From positions 1 through 39,812 of the forward strand of contig JAEUII010000364.1 of the NCBI GenBank assembly GCA_016795145.1: a stretch of 39,812 nucleotides of DNA, read 5' to 3'. The translations under genes and the position numbers were made by a program. Each line of letters starts with the position of its first letter. The first letter of the stretch is position 1. The stretch comes from Planctomycetaceae bacterium. GTDB taxonomy: Bacteria; Planctomycetota; Planctomycetia; Planctomycetales; Planctomycetaceae. Positions 24,712-33,351 of the stretch are shown here, piece after piece. The notes under the pieces were generated by a model. That model was not told the DNA's origin. It saw only the letters and a program-made list of their open reading frames with translations, and did not search any database.

Positions 24712-24875
24712 GACTCGGTTCCTGCAGGCCGGGAGCTGGAGGGAGGAAATGACTCGAATGATTCTTGTCAGCACCCCACCCTGTCACAAGCAAATTGAAG
24801 ACGCGACTTGAGGCTTTTTCTAAAGTTCGAAGCCCTCTCAGGGTGTCAGAACGCAGCCTTCCTGAATATCCCGAA

Positions 24876-24899
24876 TTGACAGGCTTTCCATTTTGGAAA
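24876..24899 (+). promoter_or_regulatory. Possible -35 box and adjacent palindrome upstream of the 25060 gene
   Basis: TTGACA (24876-24881) is a consensus -35 hexamer. It is followed by TTTCCATTTTGGAAA (24885-24899), a perfect 6-bp inverted repeat with a three-base centre that falls where an operator would. No good -10 box lies at the right distance; the best nearby candidate (GATAAA, about 24959) is too far away. This is a weak call. Confidence 0.25.
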
Positions 24900-25059
24900 C
24901 AGGCATGCATCATCGTCAAAATCGGAAATTCTGGGCTCGGTGAATTCGGCTCTGTGGTGATAAACTACCCAGCCTCTTCAACTTGTGATCCGGACATGGA
25001 CGTCAATGGGCGATCGCGCGCGACAGAAGATCTTTGCAGTTTCGAGCCGCTGGCTCGCA

Positions 25060-27924
25060 ATGCACCAATGCGCTGTTGAAAGGTCCAGACTTTCCGTCCT
25101 TCTGACTCTGTGCTGGTGTCTCTTCCAGTGCTCCATTGTCTGTGCGATCGACGAGACGGCACAACAAGCCTCACCCAAACTCAGAGCGAACGAGGGCGAG
25201 CGTGCGCGGGCAAGCTCTGGCACTGCGCTTCGATGGACATCAGTTTCTTCTCTCACTGCAACTCAGGTGAACAGCGAAACTGTCTCAGAGCCAACGGAGT
25301 CGTTTGAACGCTTCCGAATTCTGAACCCCGGCACACCGGAACTCGTTCGCATAGAAGCAACGATTCCGGCATCGATGCTTCACAACGACTTCGTTGCGAC
25401 AGTGAATGCGGATGCGACAACGACCGGTGCTCAGCTTTCGCTTGTCATCCTTCTGCCGCATCACCGCGATCCACGAACCGGTAAGCCATTGACGGTGCTA
25501 TTGCCTGGCGATTCGATCACGGAAGCAGAGACGAATCAGCAGCTGAAGGTGAGCGTGTCAAAGAAGGCCATTGAGACTCTGCTGCGACGCACGCGAGCCG
25601 AACTGAATCAGTCGGACATTCAATCTCGTGATGCAGTCATTGTCGGGCTGGCGGTGACCATGGAAGCAACGCCCGGTGAAACCTGGATCGACATCGGCAG
25701 CGGTGAATGGGGGCCGTCCATCGCGCCGCAGGAGTCGCTGCAGGAGATTGTGCGTCAGGTCATTCGAAAAGAAGACGCTCGTGAACCGGAGCGGAATTTT
25801 GTCGCTATGGATGTCGAGCTTGGTGCCATCATGCTCGACAAACGCCCCGTGATTTTGCGTTTGTTGCCGGATCATTCCGAGCATGTCGAAACTCTGAAAC
25901 AGCTGGGCGTGAACGCGGTCTGGGTGCCGGACTATCAGGCGACCGATCGAGCGCGTCAGTTGTGGCTATCCGGGCTTGCTGTTCTTGCGACGCCGCCAAG
26001 GCTGGACATCGATCCCGGCGATCCTCGCAACCTGCTGTCATCGCTGCCACCTCTGGAACGTCAGTGCCCGAATGTTTCTGCGTGGTATGAAGGGACTCGG
26101 GTTCCCCCGTCGGAGCTTCCGATTTTGCTGCAGTGGTCGCGGGAAGTTCGCAGCGCGGATCGGGTGCTGCAGCGACTTCAAATGGCTGACGTGACGGCTG
26201 CGGAAGGTGCTGCCGCCAGAGAGATCGATCTCGTTGGTATGGGGAGGCATGTGGTTGGGCGTGAAGAGAGCTTTGGTGTGCTGAGAAACCTGCTGCTCCA
26301 GCGTCAGAAGGCTGCTGGACAATTGTCGTTTCCATGGACATGGATCCAGGTGGAGCCCTCAGCCACTCAGATGCAGTGGAGACAGAACGGGTTGTTGCCC
26401 TTTGTGGAGCCGGAGCAAATTCATCATCAGGTGTACGCTGCTCTGTCTGCCGGATATCGGGGACTGGGTTTCTGGAAGACACGACAGCTTCAAATTGATA
26501 ATCCCGCAGATCGGGAAACATCACTGGCCATTGAACTGGTCTGTATGGAAGTGGATCTGCTGGAACCATTTCTTGCCCGAGGCCGCAGAGAAGGGTACCT
26601 CGCACTTCAGACAGAAGCGTCGAAGCCAAAGAACAGTCGGAATGGTGCCGCGTCGTTTGCGGCGTCATTCAGTGGAAAAGAAGCAGGAGTGACGGTCACA
26701 GGACTGGAAGGTCCGCGGGAACATGATGCTGCGGTGATCAGCGGCAGCAATGCGACGCTGATTCTGGGCACTGCCTGGGATTCGTATTCGCAATACGTCC
26801 CGGGTCCGATGTTTGAACGCGAAGTCAGTCTGATCGTCGCTGCTTCTGAAACGGCGTCTGCATGGCAAATCTCCTCCAGTGGAATTCGCAGTTTGCCGCG
26901 CGAAGTGACTGCCGGTGGACTGTCGCTGCGGATTCGAAACTTTGACCAGGCCGCTGCGATCGTCGTCACTTCCGACCCGGGCGTGATTCGAACGCTGGAA
27001 CAGAAGATTCACGGAATGGCGGAGCGATCTGCTGCGAAGCACAATGAACTGGCCGAGCTCAAGTATCTGAGGGTACTCAATACGATCGAAACTCTGCGTG
27101 AAGAACATGAGATTCCTCCGGGCAGCGACGCTCTGATGACATCCGCCCGACAGATGCTTGATCGTGCTCAGTTCGAGCTGAAGACAAAGGACTACCATGA
27201 GTCCACTCTGCTGGCGCGCGACGCGATGCGAAATCTTCGCCAGGTTCAGCAACTGTGCTGGAAGGATGCGATCGCGGAACTGACGTCACCGACAGCATCA
27301 CCCCACACAATCTCGTTTCAGACACTACCGGAACACTGGCGACTGATGCATTATCTGGATCAGCAGAGTTTTCGGATGACGGAGAACCTGCTGCCGTCAG
27401 GTGACTTCGAAGATCGCCGAACGATCCTGCAGGCAGGCTGGAGTCGTAATGCGGCTGACAAGAGCATCTTCTCTGCGACGGCCGATATTATCTCGGACGG
27501 ACGCATGGGAAAGATGCTGCGTCTGGCAGCCTGGCATTCGGATCCGTCAGCAAAGACCGGCAGTCGAGATGACGTGACGCCATTGGTTGTGACATCGCCT
27601 CCGGTACCTGTTGAAGCAGGCGACGTTGTGATCGTGCGTGGTCGAGTTCGCCGAGGCCGCGCGGTGAGCGCGGCGTCGACTCGCCCGCTGATGGTTTTCG
27701 ACTCGGAGCTTGGTCCGGAATGCAGCATGAGAACAGAGCTGGATTCCGAATGGACACCGTTTGAGATGACCCGCCCAATCGCCCGCAGCGGGCAGTTTCG
27801 CCTGAGCTTTGGTTTGACGGGTCAGTCGGAAGTGCACCTCGATGATCTGTCGATTCAGAAAGTGCCTGCTCTGCATTCTGTGAACGTCGTCCCTGCCGGC
27901 ATGACGACAGAACAGCCGAATTGA
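25060..27924 (+). CDS. Large exported protein of unknown function
   Basis: This protein has about 954 residues. ATG 25060 is chosen because it begins directly before a signal segment (RSRLSVLLTLCWCLFQCSIV-CA); an upstream GTG at 24985 in the same frame would place 25 extra residues before it. The first third is beta-rich. The middle part (MLDKRPVILRLLPDHSEHVE, LKQLGVNAVWVPDYQATDRA, then LWLSGLAVLATPPRLD) has the alternating beta/alpha look of a TIM-barrel glycosidase. It continues with WIQVEPSATQMQWRQNG and YAALSAGYRGLGFWKTRQL. A helical hairpin follows (residues about 660-740), then a jelly-roll-like end (NLLPSGDFEDRRT, VHLDDLSIQKV). A carbohydrate-related role is a guess. No catalytic motif could be fixed. 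Confidence 0.8.
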   Translation: MHQCAVERSRLSVLLTLCWCLFQCSIVCAIDETAQQASPKLRANEGERARASSGTALRWTSVSSLTATQVNSETVSEPTESFERFRILNPGTPELVRIEATIPASMLHNDFVATVNADATTTGAQLSLVILLPHHRDPRTGKPLTVLLPGDSITEAETNQQLKVSVSKKAIETLLRRTRAELNQSDIQSRDAVIVGLAVTMEATPGETWIDIGSGEWGPSIAPQESLQEIVRQVIRKEDAREPERNFVAMDVELGAIMLDKRPVILRLLPDHSEHVETLKQLGVNAVWVPDYQATDRARQLWLSGLAVLATPPRLDIDPGDPRNLLSSLPPLERQCPNVSAWYEGTRVPPSELPILLQWSREVRSADRVLQRLQMADVTAAEGAAAREIDLVGMGRHVVGREESFGVLRNLLLQRQKAAGQLSFPWTWIQVEPSATQMQWRQNGLLPFVEPEQIHHQVYAALSAGYRGLGFWKTRQLQIDNPADRETSLAIELVCMEVDLLEPFLARGRREGYLALQTEASKPKNSRNGAASFAASFSGKEAGVTVTGLEGPREHDAAVISGSNATLILGTAWDSYSQYVPGPMFEREVSLIVAASETASAWQISSSGIRSLPREVTAGGLSLRIRNFDQAAAIVVTSDPGVIRTLEQKIHGMAERSAAKHNELAELKYLRVLNTIETLREEHEIPPGSDALMTSARQMLDRAQFELKTKDYHESTLLARDAMRNLRQVQQLCWKDAIAELTSPTASPHTISFQTLPEHWRLMHYLDQQSFRMTENLLPSGDFEDRRTILQAGWSRNAADKSIFSATADIISDGRMGKMLRLAAWHSDPSAKTGSRDDVTPLVVTSPPVPVEAGDVVIVRGRVRRGRAVSAASTRPLMVFDSELGPECSMRTELDSEWTPFEMTRPIARSGQFRLSFGLTGQSEVHLDDLSIQKVPALHSVNVVPAGMTTEQPN

Positions 27925-28031
27925 GCTGGACGAGCATTTGACAGAGGTGGCTCTTCTCCTTCACCCTGTACGCAGATGAGTCATCTCCAGGGGCAAAAGG
28001 TTCCTCGGCTTCTTGTTTGGGTGATCGCCAC

Positions 28032-29507
28032 ATGAACCTTCAGGATCTTCATGAACAGACGCGTCGCCGATGGCTGACATCGTCGGCAAGCGGGCTGGGA
28101 TCCGCGGCACTGTTGTCTCTTTTGCAGCAGGAACAGTGTCGGTCCGAAGATGTCGCGTCGCCGAGCAGCAAACTGGGGGCACTTTCGCATTTTGCTCCGA
28201 AGGCAAAGAGCTGCATCTTTCTGTTCCAGGCCGGCGCGCCGTCGCATCTGGACCTGTTTGATCCGAAGCCAAAACTGAACGAGCTGGATGGTAAGCCGCT
28301 TCCTGACAGTCTGCTTCAAAAGGTCCGCTTTGCGTTCATTCAGAAGGAAGGAGCCGTGTTGCTCGGGTCGCCTCGACGATGGCAGAAGCACGGCGACTGC
28401 GGAATGGACTTCAGTGACTATCTGCCCCACATCGCGACGTGTGCGGATGATCTGCTGATGATTCGTTCGCTGCACTCGGAGCAGTTCAATCATCATCCGG
28501 GACAGTTGTTGCTCAGTTGCGGCCGAGCCAGCTTCGGACTTCCCACGATGGGCAGCTGGCTGACATATGGGCTGGGATCAGAGTCTCAGAACCTGCCTGG
28601 TTATGTGGTGCTGACCAGCGGGCGAGGTTCCAGCGGAGGTGCGTCTCTCTGGTCGAGCGGCTTCCTGCCATCGCATTACGCAGGAGTGCTCTTTCGAAAT
28701 CAGGGCGATCCCGTTTTGAATCTGTCGAACCCGGATGGCGTGAGTCCCGAACTTCAGCGTCGAAGTCTGGATGCTGTTCGAGCTCTGAATCAGGAACGCT
28801 TCGAACAGATGCAGGATCCGGAGATCAATAGTCGCATCCAGAGTTTCGAGCTGGCGTTTCGCATGCAGTCTGCCGCCCCGGAGCTGATGGATCTTTCCGG
28901 AGAATCTCGCACAACTCTGGACAGCTATGGGCTTGATCGACCACAGCATCCGAAGGCGGCAGGTCGAGGCAACGTCGCCAATGCGCATCAGACATTTCCG
29001 AGGAACTGTCTTCTGGCACGTCGGCTTGTCGAACGCGGTGTGCGCTTTGTGAACATCATTTACGAAGCGTGGGATCAGCACAGCGACATGGACAAGGATC
29101 TTCCCTACAACTGCTGGGTTGTGGACCAGCCCGTTGCTGCATTGCTCAAGGATCTGAAGCAGCGCGGGTTGCTGGATTCAACGCTGGTTGTGTGGGGTGC
29201 GGAGTTTGGTCGTACTCCGCTTGGAGAAAATCGCAAAGGCCGAGCGGCAAACACGGGACGAGACCATCATCCGTATTCGTTTACTCTGTGGATGGCAGGC
29301 GGCGGGATTCGCGGTGGGCAAACTTACGGCGAGTCTGATGAAATTGGCTGGGGCGTTGCTCGCGATCCCGTTCACATCAATGACTTCCATGCCACAATGT
29401 TGCATCTGTTCGGTCTGGATCATCTCCAGTTGACTCATCGCTTTCAGGGACGAGACTTCCGCCTGACAGACGTCGGTGGTCGTGTGATTCCGTCATGGAT
29501 TGCCTGA
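28032..29507 (+). CDS. DUF1501 protein, without DUF1553 neighbour
   Basis: This protein has 491 residues; ATG 28032 is chosen over an in-frame TTG at 28017. The start RRRWLTSSASGLGSAALLSL is a Tat-like signal with clustered arginines. Landmarks are FLFQAGAPSHLDLFDPKPKL, DYLPHIATCADDLLMIRSLH, RGVRFVNIIYEAWDQHSDMD, LDSTLVVWGAEFGRTPLGEN and GRDHHPYSFTLWMAGGGIRGGQ. These match the order seen in the two other DUF1501 genes of the window. It follows the unknown exported gene by 107 bp and precedes a rhomboid protease gene by 35 bp on the same strand. The usual DUF1549/DUF1553 partner is not adjacent; it may be elsewhere in the genome. Confidence 0.92.
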   Translation: MNLQDLHEQTRRRWLTSSASGLGSAALLSLLQQEQCRSEDVASPSSKLGALSHFAPKAKSCIFLFQAGAPSHLDLFDPKPKLNELDGKPLPDSLLQKVRFAFIQKEGAVLLGSPRRWQKHGDCGMDFSDYLPHIATCADDLLMIRSLHSEQFNHHPGQLLLSCGRASFGLPTMGSWLTYGLGSESQNLPGYVVLTSGRGSSGGASLWSSGFLPSHYAGVLFRNQGDPVLNLSNPDGVSPELQRRSLDAVRALNQERFEQMQDPEINSRIQSFELAFRMQSAAPELMDLSGESRTTLDSYGLDRPQHPKAAGRGNVANAHQTFPRNCLLARRLVERGVRFVNIIYEAWDQHSDMDKDLPYNCWVVDQPVAALLKDLKQRGLLDSTLVVWGAEFGRTPLGENRKGRAANTGRDHHPYSFTLWMAGGGIRGGQTYGESDEIGWGVARDPVHINDFHATMLHLFGLDHLQLTHRFQGRDFRLTDVGGRVIPSWIA

Positions 29508-29542
29508 GGTCGTTGAACCTGTTTTGAAATCGGATCCTTATC

Positions 29543-30349
29543 GTGCTGCCATTGAAAGATAACATTCCTTCACGAACGACACCGATCGTGAATTATGCGT
29601 TGATCGGTCTTTGCCTGCTGGCCTTCATGGTGCAGGTCTCCGATCCGGATGGCGGCATTACTCTGAAGTGGGGCTTTATTCCCAGCAGAGTTTCAAAGCC
29701 CGATGTTCCGATCGTGATTGAACATCATGAACTCGTCCAGACACCATTTGGTCTGCGAGAAGAAACGGCACGTACGGAAGTTCCAGCGCCACCGATTCCT
29801 GCATTGATGACGGCGCTGACGTGTGTGTTTCTGCACGGCAGTGTCATGCATCTCCTGGGGAACATGTGGTTCCTGTACATCTTCGGGGACAATGTCGAAG
29901 ACCGGCTTGGGCATGTGGGATACCTGATCTTCTATCTCGCGTGCGGCATTGCAGCCAGCCTGACTCATTATCTGTCAGACCCGGGGTCGACGATTCCGAC
30001 GATCGGTGCCAGCGGCGCGATCGCCGGAGTCATGGGCGCCTATCTGCTGCTGTATCCTCATGCCAGCGTAGTCGCGCTGGTGCCGCTGGGGTTTCTGATT
30101 CAGACGATGGTGATTCCAGCGCCGTTCTTCCTGGGGCTTTGGTTCCTGATGCAGCTTGTTCAGGGGTCTTTCGCTGTGGGAACCGCAGAAGCGGAAGGCG
30201 TTGCGTGGTGGGCTCACATTGGAGGCTTCGTCGTCGGGTTTGTCGTCGCATGGATTCTGGGAGCCGCCGGTCAGACAAGCCCGCGTGTTGTCGTCGTTCG
30301 CCCCGGCACGGAACAACGCTTTCGGCGTGTCAGAACACCGTGGGATTAG
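29543..30349 (+). CDS. Rhomboid family intramembrane serine protease
   Basis: This 268-residue protein starts at GTG 29543. The catalytic pair is visible as GASGAIAG (155-162, Ser157) and AHIGGFVVGF (His225). The first conserved motif is HGSVMHLLGNMWFLYIFGDN (98-117) with Asn107. The protein begins with a membrane helix (PIVNYALIGLCLLAFMVQV) and carries an external loop of about 50 residues (34-83), as in many bacterial rhomboids. It cleaves transmembrane segments of other membrane proteins; the substrate here is unknown. The gene lies 35 bp after a DUF1501 gene, so it is probably co-transcribed with it. The basic C-terminal tail is cytoplasmic. Confidence 0.95.
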   Translation: MLPLKDNIPSRTTPIVNYALIGLCLLAFMVQVSDPDGGITLKWGFIPSRVSKPDVPIVIEHHELVQTPFGLREETARTEVPAPPIPALMTALTCVFLHGSVMHLLGNMWFLYIFGDNVEDRLGHVGYLIFYLACGIAASLTHYLSDPGSTIPTIGASGAIAGVMGAYLLLYPHASVVALVPLGFLIQTMVIPAPFFLGLWFLMQLVQGSFAVGTAEAEGVAWWAHIGGFVVGFVVAWILGAAGQTSPRVVVVRPGTEQRFRRVRTPWD

Positions 30350-30403
30350 TAGAGTCGGGGATCTTTAGCAAGATCCACCACAAGCCCAACGCAACTTGGC
30401 GAG

Positions 30404-30442
30404 CGGCCGGTGTCAACCGTGTCAACCGGCCGGTAAACCGGC
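30404..30442. repeat. Palindromic repeat between convergent genes
   Basis: CGGCCGGT (30404-30411) is followed by loop GTCAACCGTGTCA and the reverse complement ACCGGCCG (30425-30432), then a further AACCGGCG half-copy. It lies between the stops of the rhomboid (+) and GlcF (-) genes and could stop transcription from both sides, though no U-run is present. Confidence 0.6.
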
Positions 30443-30464
30443 GCATGTCCGCTTCTCTACGACT

Positions 30465-31847
30465 CTACGACCGACCCGCAAGATAGTCCTTGAGCGAAAC
30501 TTTTCGGTAGCTCAGATCCAGCAGCTCCATCGGATGAAGCACGGGGACGCTGCTGTTTTTTCGCTGCAGGTGAGTCTGAATCTGCAGTGAGCACCCCGCG
30601 TTGGCGGACACGATGAGATCCGGAGAAACCTCAAGGAGTGCATTCACCTTGCGCTGTCCGAGTCGATCGGCCATCTCGGGCTGAGTCAGGTTGTAACTTC
30701 CGGCGGCCCCGCAGCACAGTTCGGGTTCATTAATGTTTCGCAGTGAGACGCCCGGAATAAGCTTCAGCAGATCGCGAGGCTGCTGGCGAATCTTCTGAGC
30801 ATGCTGAAGATGGCAGGCGTCCTGATACGCGACGACTGCTTCGATGCGCCCTTCTGGTTTGACCGGACCGAGAGCCGCCAGAAACTCCTGCACATCGCGA
30901 ACTCGATGCGAAAAGTTGGCAGAACGTTTTACAGCAGGGTTCTCAGAGTGATGACCGTGAAGTTCTTCGGCGATGTGCCCATAGTCTTTCAGCATGGAGC
31001 CGCAGCCAGCAACGTTCACGATGATGGCATCCAGCGACGGATCCGAGAATGCTCCGGCGTTGGTTTCCATCAGGTCTACGGCCGGCCCCGAGGCCCCGTT
31101 GTGATAATGGATCGCGCCGCAGCAGGCCTGAGCCGAAGGGATCACCACGTCGCAGCCATTCTCCTGAAGCACTCGAGCGGTCGCCCAGTGCACATGGCGA
31201 AACATGGCGTCCGCCACACAGCCAAGGAACAGCCCGACTCGCGCGCGGCGTTCGCCTTTCGCGGGGAGAAATTCCGGTAACGCAGGTTCTGCCTTCCGCA
31301 GGCGCGGAAGCTGCTCCTGCATGCGCTGCAGTTTCTTAGGCAGGAGTTTTGTGAGCCCGCACTTTTGAGCCAGTCGGTCGAGTCCCAGTTTCTGCATCCA
31401 GCGAGCCGGCATCAGGGCCCACTTCATACGATCACGATACGGAAACAGTCCGAACAGCACCCAGCGCTGGAACCAGTCGTCTTCAGAAGACTTTGCGGGA
31501 CCCGATGACTGCGGTACCGGGAGCTTCTGCATCTCAACGCGGAAAGGTTCAAGCAGCCTTCCGTATTGAACGCCGCTTGGGCACGCTGTTTCACAGCTGC
31601 GACAGTCGAGGCAAAGATCGAGGTGATGGCGAATTGCCGGCGTGAGTTCCGTTCGACCATCAACGACGGCGCGCATCAGGTAGATACGACCACGCGGCCC
31701 GTCGTTCTCATTTCCCGTCTCAACGTAGGTCGGGCAGGCGGCGGTGCAAAGCCCGCAGTGAACGCAGTCGAGAAATCGATCGTAGGGAATCGAGGAACCA
31801 GGAGTTGTGCCGTGGGTACTCGGTGAATGGTTGTCAGACGGAGTCAC
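30465..31847 (-). CDS. glcF: Glycolate oxidase iron-sulfur subunit GlcF
   Basis: This 460-residue protein starts at GTG 31845-31847. Two [4Fe-4S] motifs are seen: CVHCGLCTAACP with Cys28, 31, 34 and 38, and CLDCRSCETACP with Cys79, 82, 85 and 89. Two CCG domains follow: LFLGCVADAMFRHVHWATA with QACCGAIHYHNG, and YQDACHLQHAQKIRQQPRDL with ELCCGAAGSYNL. Length and order equal those of GlcF. It transfers electrons from the flavin subunits during glycolate oxidation at the membrane. It is 33 bp downstream of the GlcE-like gene in the same direction. GlcD, the catalytic FAD subunit, is not in the window. Confidence 0.95.
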   Translation of the reverse strand: MTPSDNHSPSTHGTTPGSSIPYDRFLDCVHCGLCTAACPTYVETGNENDGPRGRIYLMRAVVDGRTELTPAIRHHLDLCLDCRSCETACPSGVQYGRLLEPFRVEMQKLPVPQSSGPAKSSEDDWFQRWVLFGLFPYRDRMKWALMPARWMQKLGLDRLAQKCGLTKLLPKKLQRMQEQLPRLRKAEPALPEFLPAKGERRARVGLFLGCVADAMFRHVHWATARVLQENGCDVVIPSAQACCGAIHYHNGASGPAVDLMETNAGAFSDPSLDAIIVNVAGCGSMLKDYGHIAEELHGHHSENPAVKRSANFSHRVRDVQEFLAALGPVKPEGRIEAVVAYQDACHLQHAQKIRQQPRDLLKLIPGVSLRNINEPELCCGAAGSYNLTQPEMADRLGQRKVNALLEVSPDLIVSANAGCSLQIQTHLQRKNSSVPVLHPMELLDLSYRKVSLKDYLAGRS

Positions 31848-31880
31848 TCCGCAACATCCTTTGAAACGTTAGAAACAAAT

Positions 31881-32942
31881 TCAATCCTGGCCCGCTGCTG
31901 AACCCAGCAAGGCTCGCAGCTGATCCGTGTATTTCTGAACGGCCGCCGATGACAGACCGCTTCGTGCGGCAGTCGCCTTCAGGACCTGGACAGATCCCTG
32001 TCCGTCCGATGTCAGCGACTGAAGAGTTCCGAAGCCTTTCTGTTCGACTGGCGGTTCGCCAACAATCCTGTGGGACGAAGGCCGAACGTAAAGAACACCA
32101 TTCCCCGCGCGACCGAACACGTCACAGCCACAGTCATGCAGGACTTTGATCGATGAGGTCACACGAGATGGTAGTGTTGTCAGCCTCGCCTGCCACGCAG
32201 TTGCTTCAGAAGGCGTTGATGCTTTTTGCAGAGTTCTGCAATACAGGAACGATGCGTTGGCGAGTTTGGCCGGGTGAGTCCAGTCTGCGGTTCCGTGAAG
32301 TTCATCCTGCAACGCGGACGTTTGCCATTCGAGGGCAGCCTTTGGGCCTTCGAAACCGGCGATCAGAATTCCGGCGGAGTCTGCACATCGGCTGCTGCGA
32401 ACCAGCTCCGGGATTGATTCGGCCAGCAGAGACTCCGCAGCATAGCGGCTGATGACGTCCAGAATCACGGGCGTCGTGGAAGAAACGTTCAGACGGTCCA
32501 GAGCTGATTCCATGTCACGCAGATTGCGGAAACCGCAGGCGACAAGACCAGTGTCTGGCGGAAGCGGCCTCAGTTTGAATGTGACTTCAGTGATGGTTCC
32601 CAGCTGACCCTGAGCCCCCGTGAGCAGACGGCAGAGATCGTATCCAGCGACGTTTTTCACGACGCGTCCACCCGAGTGAAACGTACGGCCCTGTCCGTCG
32701 ATGGCAGTCAGGCCGATGACGTAGTCTCGAAGTGTTCCGTGGCCGAATTGTCGAGGTCCGGCGATGTCCTGATCCACCATCGCCTTGATTGCGACCTGGT
32801 CGTCAGCCACATCGATTGGCAGCTGCTGATTCTCTTTGAGCAGGATGGCCGACATGTCACCGAACGTCATTCCGGCGCCGACGGTAATGGTCATGTCGCG
32901 TGCCGGATAGTCGATCACGGATGCGGAGAGTTCAGCGTTCAT
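31881..32942 (-). CDS. glcE: Glycolate oxidase FAD-binding subunit GlcE, probably N-terminally truncated
   Basis: This 353-residue frame starts at ATG 32940-32942. It begins directly at ASVIDYPARDMTITVGAGMT, which in complete GlcE proteins follows about 55-70 residues containing the P-x-G-G-G-T flavin-binding motif. Reading the same frame back to the stop near 33176 shows no such motif, and neither do the other two frames. GTLRDYVIGLTAIDGQGRTF, GGRVVKNVAGYDLCRLLTGA-QG-LGTITEVTFKL and PVI-DVISR are intact. In the segment LPIDVADDQVAIKAMVDQDIAGPRQ, the usual GG-x-I-A region after LPID is strongly altered. FAD binding may be impaired. It is operonic with glcF. Confidence 0.82.
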   Translation of the reverse strand: MNAELSASVIDYPARDMTITVGAGMTFGDMSAILLKENQQLPIDVADDQVAIKAMVDQDIAGPRQFGHGTLRDYVIGLTAIDGQGRTFHSGGRVVKNVAGYDLCRLLTGAQGQLGTITEVTFKLRPLPPDTGLVACGFRNLRDMESALDRLNVSSTTPVILDVISRYAAESLLAESIPELVRSSRCADSAGILIAGFEGPKAALEWQTSALQDELHGTADWTHPAKLANASFLYCRTLQKASTPSEATAWQARLTTLPSRVTSSIKVLHDCGCDVFGRAGNGVLYVRPSSHRIVGEPPVEQKGFGTLQSLTSDGQGSVQVLKATAARSGLSSAAVQKYTDQLRALLGSAAGQD

Positions 32943-33351
32943 GTGACTTGAAGAATAAAGTGCAGCGCGAGCGGTGAGTGGCGAAACGTCGGACGGTGTG
33001 CGACGGACAAGAACAAGCGGAAGGTTACCGAATTCAGCGCAGGAAAAAACCTCTCCCAGGATGTGCTGAGCAAACGCTGGTTGACGCCCATTGTCAGAAT
33101 AAAAAGGTGGGCACCCGACGCCCGGGTCATGTGATCCGAGACATGGTCGGCGTGACAGTCGGCCGGGATCAGACCGGGTTCCCTATTGGGTTTATCTGTA
33201 GGGTCAACTTGTTTTGCTGCAGACATCTCTGGCAGAGGTTCTGCACGAAGTGCATACTGACGATACGCTCCTCAGATGGGACATGCAAGCGAATTGCCAT
33301 AGTTTGCCGCAATGGCGACAGATGGCCGTTCCTGCTAACGGCGAAGACTGC
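32943..33351. other. Divergent intergenic region, 409 bp
   Basis: This stretch lies between the GlcE-like gene (-) and a DUF1501 gene (+). No supported gene is present; open frames of 80-155 codons lack motifs and signals. It should hold both promoters. It would also be the place of the missing GlcE N-terminus, but no GGGT-like stretch was found on the minus strand in any frame. Confidence 0.6.

Noticed and set aside
25829..26668. Minus-strand open frame of 279 codons
   Set aside because: It is antisense to the large exported protein, with Pro/Arg/Ser-rich composition and no motif.
32939..33226. Possible frameshifted N-terminus of GlcE
   Set aside because: The frame contains no PxGGGT-like flavin motif and ends in HFILQVT with no similarity to the family.
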